A stretch of 64,000 nucleotides of DNA from assembly GCF_003073045.1 (NCBI RefSeq), contig NC_037599.1, forward strand, positions 6,956,247 through 7,020,246, written 5' to 3'. The first letter of the stretch is position 1; every line of letters starts with the position of its first letter. The position numbers and the translations under genes were made by a program. Under the pieces are notes generated by a model, which made no database searches, was not told where the DNA came from, and saw nothing but the letters and a program-made list of their open reading frames with translations. Source of the DNA: Pomacea canaliculata. Its lineage: Eukaryota > Mollusca > Gastropoda > Architaenioglossa > Ampullariidae. Shown piece by piece: positions 40,101 through 49,575 of this stretch.

Positions 40101-43100
40101 CTTCAAGTTCTTCAGTGTTTCCATCACGATGTAAAGCAGTTCCAAAGAACTTCAAGAAAAATTGTCTGAAATACCTATCTGAAAACGTGAATAATTTGGC
40201 GTCAGAAGTCGGGAAATATCCGAGGTTTGGTCGGCAGTCTCATCACGTAAATTTTGTTGTGTATTGCAGCAGTACATCAGCACCCAGCTGACGGTGTTCA
40301 GTTACGCCAGCAGCGAGGCGTTCAAAGCAGCGGCGCAGACCGTGGGACAGGAAGTGGAAGCAAAGTATCAGGCCATCATGGAGGAGATGCGCGAGGAGAC
40401 GAAGCCAGTCCTGGAACACTTGCAGGTTCGTGCTCAGCCCACAAGCCACACACCTGGCCTTGTGACGTAGAATTGTCATTAGGGACAGGAGACTGTGTGT
40501 GTGTGAGCGCGTGTGTTTGTTTACTGCATCAAACTAAGAGGCGTGGAGACATGATGATTTCTGGATGCATTGAATGACGTGCAGAGGGAGATCGGCAGCG
40601 TGCAGTCACAGCTGGACGTCCTCCAGAGAGATATGCGCCGCTTTTACGTCACTAACGCGCTGCACGTGCGAGACCTTGGGGAGATGGCCAATGAGGCCTT
40701 TACTCAGTTTTTGTGAGTTGTCTTCTTGTCATCGTCTCCAACGCACACACACACATACATACACATAGGCACACACACTTGCGCATGACACAATGCATAT
40801 AGAATAACAGGAATTTTAACTCGTTTTAAAATACCTGTAACCTGCATTACGTTCGGCATTACCTACCTCCGTTTTATGTTCACAGTGAGTCGTTCCGGAC
40901 ACTGACTGAGGAATACAAAGTCTTCTACAACGGCGCCCAGCAGCAGATCCTAGCGGCCATGCAAAGCCTGGGCAGGTACCCCATGGCCGAGAAATACGCG
41001 GAGCTGGTGCGGGACTTTGCTGCGGGACTTCTGGTAATTGGCGGCTTGATGGTCTTCCACATCAACGAAAGTTAATTAAATCGAATTGTTATGCTTAATC
41101 ATCATCATCATCATCATCATCATCATTGTCATCCTCATCATCATCATCATCATCTCTGGCTGTGTTGTCAACTGGCACCATCTTGTTCCTTGCAGAACAC
41201 GCGAGCTCTGCTAGAGGGCGCCCTTGGCGAGCTGAGCAGACAGGTGGGGGAGCTGTCAGACGCCACCTACCGCCAGTACATCCTTGCCTCCAGGCAAATC
41301 ACCAGAAAGCTTCAAAGTAATTGTGTGGGGGTGTGGAGGTATAGGGTTGGGGTGGGTTTAGTAAGTCTGGACGATGGTGACAAATCACACAAAGGCCGAA
41401 ACAACAATTTTTATGATTTTGTGGTTAGGTAAACACCAGTTCAAACGTTGAGGCTTTATGGTAAGTTATTTTATTGTCATAGAGTGGTTAGGGAATGGAG
41501 AGAAAAATACAAAATAAAAATTAAAATTCTGACACGTCTGGTCGCAGCCAAAGTCCTTTGTCTGATTGTTAACAGGTTACACTGCGGCACTCCAGCAAGC
41601 CACACAGTTTCACGGCTTCGGCAATGTTTTCACGTCCTATCCGTTGGTGGGGTCCTACGACAACTACCGCCAGCTGGCGGAGGCAGCCAATGAGAAGATG
41701 CTGGCAGCGCTGGACAAACTGGGTCTCAAGGGCCCCTACTTGAGCCTCATGAGCAAGAGCAAACTTCTTCTGGTTGACCAGTTCAGTGACATCGTCCAGC
41801 GACCTGAATACCAGCAGATCTACGTCATCGGCAATGAAATCTATCAACAGGTGAGAATCGGTCAGCAGGTGAGAATCAAAGAAGACGTGTACTTCGAGAA
41901 CAAAAAGTTGTATCAACCCCGATATGGGGAAAAGTATCCTATACAGGAACTGTATCCAGTCCTGGGAACAAAAATTTAGCATCCTCTAGTCCTTTAATCT
42001 TTCATTCATCGAACCTAAAAAAAAAAAATACAACGACTGTCACTTGTTCTAACATCCCAAGTTCTCGGAGCGTGAAGAAAACAGTCGCTTCAGACAGAAA
42101 CTAGATGTCACTTGTGAAAAAAGAGAGTTCTGCACTCACGTGCTTTGTTTCTGACGTAGGGCGTGTGGGCCTACCAGTTCTGGCAGGTGGAGAACAACGC
42201 CCACATGGCGCTGGCGCAGCTGCTGCAGCTGCTGAAAGGACGTGACGCTGCTGGAGATCACGCGCGTCAAGAACGCCATCGTGGATCTCGACAAGTCTCG
42301 CGTTATCGTGTATGACCCACAGCACGGAGAACTGCAGTTTGAAGTGTACCTGCCAGGTAAGGTGGAGTGTGCATAACAGGTGTGTCAAATGTACATAACA
42401 GGTTATCAAGTGTTATTAGCAGTAGGGTGAAGTCTACTACAAGCTGAGTGAAGTATATGTAACAGGTGGGTGAAGTTTTATTACCAGTCGGTTGAAATAT
42501 ACTTACCACGTGGGAGACTTTTATTTAACAGGGGAGTAAAGTACCTTGCAGGAAAGTGAAGCGCACCTTTCAGGGGAGTGAAGTATATTTACCTGATCGA
42601 TGAAGTGCACTTACCAGGTAGATGAAAAGTTATCGCCAGCATGGTGAATTGTTCTTATCAGGTGAAAAGAACTGTACCTCACACATGAGTGAAGTGTTCT
42701 TCACAGCTGGGTGAGGCATTATTACCAGATGATAGACGTGGACAAATGTCGCAGGCATCTTCTAAGCTTCTTAATTCTAGTTTACTGGAACTTGAAAGAG
42801 GTATTCATTTTACCCGTGGAGTGTAACTCATATTACATTTAATGAATAAGTTTCCGTTGTCGTCACAGTGCCGCTGAAATCCCTGGTAGAGCCACCTGAT
42901 GTACGCCTGACAAAGTACATCAACCGCATCAAATCCTGGGTGACCACCTACATACCCACACGCCGGCATTCTTTGTGGACGTCAATCAACAGCTACGTTC
43001 CCTTCATGGATACGGCCACATGGCTGCCTCCTTACAAAGGTGAACTTACAGGATGAATAATGGTTTGAGTATTAAAGGTGTGTCTGTACTCCCAACCCCC

Positions 43101-46100
43101 AATCCCACCACGCAGATCGTTCTTCCATCACTGAAGACATCACCTTGCTTTGTTTCAGCCTACGGGTACATCATGGGGGATCAGCACCTGGTGACCTTCG
43201 ACCAGACGCACTACAACTTTGCCGGTCGCTGCAGCTACATTTTGGCACGTGACATGGTGGACGACAGTTTCACTGTGGTGGTCAACTATAACAACCGACC
43301 GCGACAGCCGCAGATCCAGTCCATCATCGTGCAGCTCCGGTTGGTGGCTGTCGAGGTCGACAGGGACGGCAAGGTACATCAAGTCCCCTACGTCGTCTGC
43401 TCTTCTCTTTCTTGTCTTTACGGAGTCCTTGTGCTTGTAGGATCATTGCACGCACACCCAAAGAAGCTAGGACATGGCTTTCAGTAACAGTGTTGGTCTG
43501 ATTTTGTCAAACTTCTTGACTACAGGTCTGTCAAACCATGACGCACATGCCCATCATGGACTTTATACGTTCTGCTGCTCTCAGTTATTATTTTTCCTCT
43601 GCGAACACTCAACGCAGAACAAAGGTTGCCGACTTGACAGGCCGTTAGAAACTTAAAGAATAGAATGACATTAAACTGTTTTATCAGTATATGAGAAAAG
43701 ATGAAATTAGAGCAGACGCTCATATATGCATTGCTACTTTGAATGAGGTGTTTCTGGAGACCTGATCGAAAATATCCTGGGATGTGCAGGTGAAGATCAA
43801 CGACCAGGAGACAGACCTGCCCTTCTCCTCCTATGGGTCGGTCAGGGCTGTGCGGGATCAGAACGTGGTGAGGGTGCAAGACTTCGACGACCTCGTGGTC
43901 GAGATGGACGCAACTCGCGGTATCATCAGGTGAGACTCGGTACCTTTGTAAGTGTCGGCCTTATTTTGAGGTACGGCGCGATTTCTTGGTCTCCAGAATA
44001 GTCTTGAAATTTTTCTAGTTATTTAAATGTAAAGATACACAACTAGGTTTTTACGGGCACGTGTGCACAATCAGAAATCGACTGTACATGTACATAAATA
44101 GGATTTTGCTGTACAGAACTCTGCTTTTATCTGTGTATGTACTGCTTTTCAAACAGGACCTCTTTTGCTTGATATTCACTACAGAGGTAGCAGGCTTGAT
44201 TCTCATTATATATATATAACTACTACAGCAAGTAGCTATGTATATGATATGTACTAGCTCACAGATACTTGCTAAAATAAAAACAAAGTAAATCAGACTT
44301 GTAAAACCTATTTTTAATTTTTTTTAAATCATGAAAGCATATCAGCAATCAGATGAGTAGGTGGCAAAGGGAACAGCAACGTGTTTTTACAGCATACGTG
44401 CTGAAACCTTAAACACAGTGTCGTCTGCTTTCTGCAGCATCGGCATCAGTGGCTGGTACCACGGTCGGACGGCAGGACTCCTGGGCACGTATGACAACGA
44501 ACGATTTAACGACCTCACCGATGCCTCCCGTAAGGTCAACAACGTCGTTGAAGAGTTTGCCAACTCCTGGGAGGTCAGCCCCAGCTTCTGTCGCACCCGG
44601 AACACGGCCGGAAATGACGTCCTTGACGAGTCGCTACCGGAAGTGCAGGCGTGCAACGCATACCTCAACAGTTCGTCTTCGTATTACACACCGTGCTTCG
44701 AGCAGGTATAAGCTTTGTTTCCATCGCAAGCCCGCACACTTCATGTACAGTTGAGGATAAATGCTCCAGATTTTAGCTTTATTTAAGATAAGCTAAAGCG
44801 AGACAACCAAGCACTTTAGTTGAGGAAAGTAAAGTTCAACAATGTTTTTTAGAGCACAACAAGAGATCACGTACAATCTCTGGTACAAAGAATTATCTCC
44901 CCCTAGCGACAATACCATCCCTGTGGTAGTCGTTCCTGTTATCATTTTTTACTGGCTTTATTAGAGATTTAGGACCAGGTGACACAGTCATACCTTCTCG
45001 TAAAATTTTAGCTAAACGGGTGTGTTGTTGACGTGACATCAGATAGCTCCAATCTTTGCTGCATTCTAAAGAAGAAATGGCCTGTTAAAAAATACACATA
45101 ACGAGCGATTCTTGATTGTTTCAACAGTTATCACCAGAGCAGTCTGTACGCGCATGCGTGGAATACGTCAGGTCCGGTGAGTCTCAGCTGAAGGCGCAGT
45201 GCCGAGCAGGGGAGCAGTACCGTTACATGTGTCGCCGCAAGGGTGTGGTCATCGGTACACCTGCAGAGTGTGGTGAGTGAGTGGGACATCAAACATCTAA
45301 GGGGGTATAGGGTAGGGGGAGAGAGAACAGCTCTCACGTCAAGCCTAACATGACTCCGTCAGGTAGATTTTACCCTAATTGTCTTCCTTGGTCGTTTCCA
45401 CTTTGTGCTGATGATGCATGAGACACAGACTCTCAAGTTTTCCTCCCGAATCAAGTTCACGACCCGAGTTTACTGAGCTCCCCGCTTTCTGTTTCTCTCA
45501 GTCACCTGCGCGTTCCCCGAGGGCCGAGAGGTGGCCGCTGGCTATAGCGAGGAGGTACGATCCGAGGAGGGTCAGAGGTCAGCTGACGTCGTCTTCGTGG
45601 TAGACGAGAGCGAGTGCAACAGCTGGGCCAGGAGTGGAATCCCCCGCATGGCCGCCCAGCTGGAGAATGCCTTACTTGCACAAGGTCAGTTTTCTGAATT
45701 GTAACAGTCAGTTCTTTTATTTCTTATAATTGGTTTTGTCGATACACCTGGACATATAAATTTTTGCTAAAGTAGCAGATTGTCGAAAAGACAGAAGAGA
45801 GCTCAACTGCATTTGTAGCGATAATAATTGTAAATTAACCAAATGCAAAAAAAATTCCTCGTCTTTTAAAAACCCACCTCGTTGAAATAAAAAGACAATA
45901 ATGATACAACCGGAGCCAAGCTACAACCTGTAATAAATATTTTCTTTGACTTATCTTCTTTGATGCTAGTTACCAAATACAGGATTGCTTTAAATTGTGC
46001 ATCCGACTCATACTTTCGTTATGTTTTCATGTTCATTATGTCATTGCTACAGGAATGCAGAAAAGTCGATTTGGACTGGTCAGTTACTATGGTTACGGCC

Positions 46101-48783
46101 AGCCCGCTTTAGTTCACACAATCCAGGGTCAAATGTTTGGTGATTCCAGCAACCTCCTCAAAGCCGCCGAAACTCTCAGGTATAACATGGCTAGAACAGA
46201 CTTATTGCAACTGAGATCCTGTCGGTTCCAGTACTGTCATTGCTTGCATGTATTTTATTATTACTGTGCAAAGCGAGTACACGGTCCACAGTCGCAACGG
46301 TCAGCGTCTGTCAATGCCCTGGGTTCAGATCTCGTCTCGGGCACGCTGTTCCTTCTCTGCATGTGACATCTATTCACAGGGCTGGCTGTTTTGTTGTAGT
46401 TGCCTTAGTTACTGGCTAGACTAATTACACCCCCCCCTTTCACATGCAAGCTAACATATATTAGCAATGGCGCCTCGAAATTTTAGCAGCCTAGTAAAGA
46501 TACATTCTTTGAAAAATCTAGTAGAAGCTTGAATTTAATGAGGCTGAAATACTGTAGAATGTACTTTGAAAATCCTTTAACACAAACGGTATTAATTCTG
46601 TGGTAATATTATAATTTTTTTTTTCACAACAAAGGCCAAATTCATTTCTTTTACCTTAGAGGAAGAGATAGTGAGAGAGAAATTGTTTTCAAACACAACC
46701 TGTTGTGTGTACTGCCGCTCTTTAACAAAAATATTTTGAATGTGTTTTGTCTGTTTTCACGATGCAAGCATTTGTGTAGAACTTTTGCTGTTTTTGTTGC
46801 ATCGTTGTCCCCAAAGTGATGTGCCTGTGGTATTTCTCTTGTCCAGCCTGACAGCCTCTGTCAGCGACAGGAGCCCTACAGACGCCCTCCGGTCCGCCAT
46901 GATGTACCCGTACCGGGTGGGTGTGGCCAAGATACTCGTGCTGGTGCCGTGCTGGTGCCGTGGTGACCTGGGTGACCTGGCCAGCGTTCTACAGTCGCAC
47001 GGCTTTGTGCTGCACGTGCTGCAGGAGCAGCCGCTGATGGTGGCGGAATCCAGCAACAACAGCCCCTCCAAAGTCTTTGGTGAGTGCGGGGCTATTTCCA
47101 GATCCAATGGGATACCCGAGCTCAACTCTTTTTTTTCAAATGGCTTGATTTGTTTTGTTTGTTTATTTGTTGTTGTTGTTTTGTTTTTGTTTTTTTGTTT
47201 ATTTTTGTTTTGTTTTTTTTTTTTGACTGCGGATCGTGCATTCCTATTTGAGGGATGTATTAACCTTTTACCCATAGAATTCTGAACTACGGTGGGACGT
47301 CCAATCCCCGTGTCCTTCGACGTTACAAATAAAAACTGGGTTACGTTATTTCTGAAGGGTATTTGTTTAATATCACGTCAGCAGATAGGCCAATCCACTT
47401 GTACTAACAATCCTCCTCCCCATCAACCCCCAACCACACATTAAAACAATAAAATATTGTAAAACAGCTACATCTCTGTCACCCCTGAACGCGGGTGTTG
47501 CGTTTTATTGGCATCTTTCAAATTAATGTCATTTTTTTTGAACCCATGCTGTTCACTAAGACTTATCAGACTTCAACGTGTTGAAAGGCTCTGATTCTGT
47601 GCAGGCGCGGACAGGGACATCGTGATGACACGTCGGGGCACGTCCCGCATCAGCAGCAGCCTGGGCGAGCACGTGCAGCTGCCGCAAGACCAGTGCGTCA
47701 GCATGGCGTTGGCCACCAACGGTTCTGTCTTCGACTTCACGCACATGCGCGAGCGCGACCGGATCCAGCGCGAGTTCCTTGAGGCCTTCGCCACTCGCGC
47801 CGCCTTCACTGCCTGGCCACCCGCCTGCCAGGTCTGCAGTTGCCATGACGACGGGGCCGGCGGCGGCCATTCGGTGTGCCGTCTGTGTGAGGACAATGCA
47901 GGGCACGAAAATGTAAGTCTTTGGATAGTGTGTTCTTCTTGCCAGACCTTTGCCTTCGGTGAACAGGAGGGGAAAGAAATTTCTTTTATTATTCTTTCTT
48001 TTGCGTTCATTTATCGATCATTTCTTTGTTATGTTGTTTATTTTGTTTGTTTGTTCCTTCGATGGGTTGTTTCTTTTAGTCATCCTTTCTTTTCTCCTCT
48101 CCGATATATCGATAGCATGTTTCACATAGCAGCCAAGAATCAAAAGAAACCAGGAATAGATGGTCATGTGTCATACATGGTGACCACAAATAGTGCAGAT
48201 CATGAGACTGCTTACCTGACGCCTCAAGACATGGACTAGCGGGATCGAGAAACTTTATTCCAAAGACAATTTTACATTCTAGCTAATAGTATATCCAACT
48301 CTACCTCACGATGAAAGCACTTACTTTGCCTCCTTTTACCGCACGTCTCCTGTTTACATCACATTCCCTTTTGTTTCTTGTTTACAGCATATTCCTTTCT
48401 GTTTCTTGTTTACAGCATATTCCCTTCTGTTTCTTGTTTACAGCATATTCCATTCTGGCTTCAGTCTCCTACCACCAGCCTCATGAGCGTGATCAATGAC
48501 TTACACCACCGAGTTATGGTGAGTGTGATATGTAGCTGGACATTGCTTGTGTGTGTATAGAATTACAGTTTAATTGAAGAACTTACAAATATAAACGTCT
48601 CCATTTATCTATATATACATCTGTATGTGTACAAATGCTGTATATTAGATAGAGAGGTCATATAGACAGAGGTTATTGGCGCTATCCTTCAGTCATCATT
48701 GATATTTTCTAAACATGTTATCTGTCTTTGTCTTACAGACAGCTCTCTTGGTTCCTCCACTTAACTCAACCACAGCTGCATGA
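12188..48783 (+). CDS. Apolipophorin/apolipoprotein-B-like large lipid transfer protein with C-terminal vWD and vWA domains
   Basis: Secreted large lipid transfer protein, expected to carry lipid in haemolymph. 46 coding exons: 12188-12239, 19470-19511, 22377-22537, 22758-23002, 23219-23371, 23582-23780, 24019-24152, 24607-24728, 25143-25308, 25731-25910, 26364-26513, 27281-27424, 27571-27797, 27998-28193, 28468-28699, 28917-29049, 29929-30111, 30311-30572, 30825-30972, 31249-31522, 31756-32020, 32360-32585, 32824-33028, 33217-34193, 34577-34742, 35121-38478, 38722-39062, 39373-39537, 39789-39973, 40270-40425, 40585-40712, 40886-41033, 41196-41316, 41576-41850, 42160-42356, 42869-43039, 43159-43373, 43790-43929, 44438-44705, 45128-45272, 45502-45684, 46053-46179, 46847-47079, 47605-47912, 48444-48518, 48739-48783. 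All donors are GT except a GC at 39538. Allowing for 13 or 14 one-base indels, the reading frame is about 4,075 codons and ends at TGA 48781. The domain order fits apolipophorins, with an added vWA-like domain. Vitellogenin is less likely: I saw no polyserine tract, and the vWD sequence is apolipophorin-like. Confidence 0.93.
13552..13669 (+). repeat. Dispersed 118-bp repeat, copy A
   Basis: This stretch (AGACCAACGCTTAGCC to TTAACTGGA) aligns with the reverse complement of 55203-55320 at roughly 85-90% identity by eye, over almost its whole length. Family unknown; a SINE-like element or a transposon end is possible. Confidence 0.7.
14903..15075. repeat. (TTG)n microsatellite and T-rich tract
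   Basis: About ten TTG units (14903-14934) run into a 140-base T-rich tract ending near 15075. The hydrophobic Phe/Leu/Val open frames across it are composition artefacts. Confidence 0.85.
17505..17575 (+). mobile_element. DNA-transposon-like (MITE) fragment
   Basis: The stretch contains GCGAGGGTTACGTT and GGTGAAAATCCGCGA, which I recognise as part of a repeat motif common in animal genomes and, from memory, associated with Tigger/pogo-type nonautonomous transposons. No transposase or clear inverted terminal repeats are visible. Only the resemblance is seen; the class is inference. Confidence 0.35.
17588..17622. repeat. (AAC)n microsatellite
   Basis: About eleven perfect AAC units, followed by degenerate ACC/CACCA sequence, inside intron 1. 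Confidence 0.9.
18757..19095 (+). repeat. Dispersed repeat with TTTATAGCGC / CAGCGCTT motif
   Basis: An AATAATAAT-rich run leads into TTTTTATAGCGCATCA and, some 45 bases on, CTCAGCGCTTGAGAC. It ends near 19060-19080 with GTGTGCTTTTAGTGTACG. The pairing of an ATAGCGC start with a downstream AGCGCTT and a terminal TTTTAG-G-GTA motif resembles a repeat that is common in aquatic animals. The class is unknown to me and no coding capacity is visible. Confidence 0.4.
21527..21690 (-). mobile_element. LINE (non-LTR retrotransposon) ORF2 C-terminal fragment
   Basis: The minus-strand translation contains KETWRRSVERKKLKDQ, SWSSIAKVAAERKKWRS and VDDFCTTLGTKRTK, ending in a stop. A W-R-x-S-V-E helix, an A-x-x-R-x-x-W-R-S helix and a final C-x-T-x-G-T-K-R-T-K are typical of the end of RTE/CR1-like ORF2 proteins in invertebrates. 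Only the end of the element is present, so it is a 5-prime-truncated, inactive copy. Confidence 0.7.
21760..22269 (-). other. Unassigned antisense open frames, possible retro-copy or LINE ORF1
   Basis: A minus-strand frame of 116 codons starts at 22269 and ends at 21919. After a stop, a second open stretch in a nearby frame (about 21910-21760) is rich in K, E and L and looks coiled-coil (NRLTKLTQEFAMLKRNLEGL, EEYEIQKKIRQKLETFPAK). The pair lies just upstream, in minus-strand sense, of the LINE tail. It could be ORF1 of the same element, a processed gene copy, or chance. I do not recognise a family. Confidence 0.25.
27571..31522 (+). other. Exons 13-20: DUF1943-like beta-sheet module
   Basis: Residues about 600-1135. 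After the helical domain, exon 14 begins MMNLTVDLFGQSVNLLEVGG and exon 16 has VGLPLNLTLNGSASVELKAS, matching the amphipathic beta-sheet module that follows LPD_N in apolipophorins and vitellogenins. Exon 18 carries paired cysteines (SSCTGESF, EMCAAVSIPDW, YCPFTG). Insect apolipophorins are cut by furin near residue 700-750; I see no clear R-x-K/R-R site in the part read here, so processing cannot be inferred. Exon 19 has one base too many near its end (30967-30972). Confidence 0.85.
31107..31186. repeat. (CAT)n and (TTC)n compound microsatellite
   Basis: CAT units at 31107-31160 run directly into TTC units to about 31186, in the intron just before exon 20. Confidence 0.9.
31580..31680 (+). 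mobile_element. hAT-like nonautonomous transposon fragment
   Basis: Begins CAGTGGTTTTTAACCGGG and continues with GGGGTTCGGTGAGTCGG and TCTCAGGGGTTTGG. A CAGTGGTTnTnAACC terminus is characteristic of hAT-family ends in animals. No second terminus or transposase is visible. It lies in the intron between exons 20 and 21. Confidence 0.4.
32300..32350 (+). repeat. tRNA-like SINE head fragment
   Basis: GCGGGTAGCCGAGGGGTTAA (32308-32327) resembles the 5-prime part and A-box of a tRNA (TAGCnnAGnGGTTAA). It stops within 35 bases of the exon 22 acceptor with no B-box, so it is a truncated tRNA-derived repeat. Confidence 0.4.
39069..39183. repeat. AT-rich minisatellite after exon 27
   Basis: A TATATA run begins 4 bases after the exon 27 donor and continues into four imperfect copies of a TCACAATTATAGAGATTAT unit. 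Confidence 0.8.
40040..40086. repeat. (GGTTGGTC)n short tandem repeat
   Basis: About five imperfect copies of GGTTGGTC / GGTC-GGTT in the intron between exons 29 and 30. Confidence 0.8.
41098..41154. repeat. (CAT)n microsatellite
   Basis: Interrupted ATC/CAT array ending about 40 bases before the exon 33 acceptor. Confidence 0.9.
42357..42740. repeat. Degenerate ~22-bp minisatellite starting at the exon 35 donor
   Basis: From the first base of the intron, about 15-17 imperfect copies of a unit like GGTGAAGTATATTTACCAGG recur every 20-24 bases. Many copies contain CAGGTGRGTGAAG, which resembles a splice donor. The array fills most of this 512-base intron. Confidence 0.75.
43159..44705 (+). 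other. Exons 37-39: von Willebrand factor type D domain
   Basis: Residues about 3497-3704. The domain opens with HLVTFDQTHYNFAGRCSYIL, the canonical vWD start (T-F-D-x-x-x-Y-x-F-x-G-x-C). The second half has TAGLLGTYDNERFNDLTD in place of the usual G-L-C-G-x-x-D-G-x-x-x-N-D. Leucine replaces the first Cys of that motif, as I recall for apolipophorins. The N-x-W helix (VEEFANSWEV) follows. vWD domains are typical of secreted lipoproteins of this family. Confidence 0.92.
45502..47912 (+). other. Exons 41-44: von Willebrand A-like domain and Cys-rich tail
   Basis: Residues about 3753-4036. Exon 41 holds SADVVFVVDESECNSW, a Rossmann beta-1 strand followed by the MIDAS position. The usual D-x-S-x-S reads D-E-S-E-C, so the metal site is probably altered. 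SRFGLVSYYGYGQ (exon 42) and KILVLVPCWC with VLQSHGFVLHVLQ (exon 43) fit later strands and helices of the fold. Exon 44 ends in a C-x2-C-x-C-x11-C-x2-C cluster (CQVCSC ... CRLC). Such a domain after the vWD is not in the usual three-domain description of apolipophorins. Whether relatives have it I cannot check. Confidence 0.75.
46255..46390 (+). repeat. tRNA-derived SINE fragment
   Basis: A B-box GGTTCAGATCTC (46322-46333) follows TCAATGCCCTG and is followed by GTCTCGGGCACG and a unique tail ending CTATTCACAGGG. The A-box part is degraded. It lies in the intron after exon 42. Confidence 0.5.
48350..48454 (+). repeat. 28-bp tandem repeat carrying three splice acceptors
   Basis: Three copies of a unit ending TTCTTGTTTACAG/CATATTCC place identical acceptors before 48388, 48416 and 48444. 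A fourth, upstream copy has lost its AG (TTTACAT near 48351-48357). The last acceptor is the one that keeps the reading frame from exon 44 into exon 45. Confidence 0.85.
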
Positions 48784-49470
48784 ACCTCTGACACCATCCA
48801 CCGCCACGTTCACGAACAAGCGTCACCCTCCTGCCCACCACCACCACCACCACACCACGCCAGGCAATGCAAGACGCGGGATCACGTAGTGTCGTCAACG
48901 TGATCCTCCCATCATGCTGTATTTGTGCAAATTAGTCTACAGACGCCATTGTGATTGTAGGAAATATTTTGATATCGCTGTACTTTTTAACCACCTTTCC
49001 TTCAGTATGATGGATTCTCATAATTATGTTACTGTATATATATATACAATATGTGTTTAGTTGCTGTCGTGTCATTGTCGATGCTTGACTCGATAATCAT
49101 AGATAGCCAAAGAGTTTTATGTTTTTGTTTCGTTGTTTAATTTCTGTATTTATATATAAAAAAAATTCAAAGAGCTTGCAGTTTGGCTCGTTTTCTGTTA
49201 TTAAGCTGGCATACAAAGGTAGCTTAGAAAATTCTTCTACGAGAACTGTTCATACATTCAGTGCAAAGTATGTGTTTATGTGTGCGTGTGAAGTTGTCGG
49301 CTTCATTCTGCTCTCTTCCCCGCAGATTTTGGAAAATATTGTTTATCAATACAGTGAAAATTGTTTTTACAAGTAGGCTAGGCAAGTAGCATAACTTTTC
49401 AAACACTAGACTAGCTGAGTATTTAATAATGGATGCTAGACGTGTCTAATAAATGCTTTCAAAGGTTAGA
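48784..49470 (+). other. 3-prime UTR of the lipoprotein gene
   Basis: Non-coding sequence after the TGA at 48781-48783. The first clear AATAAA polyadenylation signal is at 49448-49453, about 665 bases after the stop, so cleavage near 49465-49480 is inferred. Confidence 0.5.
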
Positions 49471-49489
49471 AAAGCTTTTAACTAGAGAG

Positions 49490-49575
49490 GTGTAGGTGTA
49501 GCCTGGTGGTTAATGCACTTATCTTTCAGTCAGAACCTCAACGGTTCGGTGTTCGCCTGGAAAACTAACTTGACC
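49490..49575 (+). repeat. tRNA-derived SINE fragment
   Basis: GTGTAGCCTGGTGGTTAATG (49496-49515) is A-box-like. TCAACGGTTCGGTGTTCG, about 35 bases on, is B-box-like (GGTTCGnnnTC). The spacing fits a tRNA-derived head. It lies just past the proposed poly(A) site of the lipoprotein gene. Confidence 0.5.

Larger units (their letters stand above)
40270..43039 (+). other. Exons 30-36: helical region before the vWD domain
   Basis: Residues about 3099-3496. Exons 30-34 are rich in E, Q, A, L, K and R with heptad-like spacing (AAAQTVGQEVEAKYQA, EIGSVQSQLDVLQRDM, EGALGELSRQVGELS), giving long amphipathic helices. This matches the helical segment of apolipophorin I before its vWD domain and could provide reversible surface lipid binding. 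Exon 35 carries an extra A near 42235-42237. Exon 36 (YINRIKSWVTTYIPT) leads into the vWD domain. Confidence 0.8.

Noticed and set aside
46757..47275. 172-codon minus-strand frame opposite exon 43
   Set aside because: Shadow of exon 43 plus a poly-A/AAC tract giving Lys/Asn/Thr runs.
46740..47285. 181-codon plus-strand frame as a separate gene
   Set aside because: Only 46847-47079 is real (exon 43). Its ends are a consensus acceptor and donor, and the extensions run into T-rich intron.
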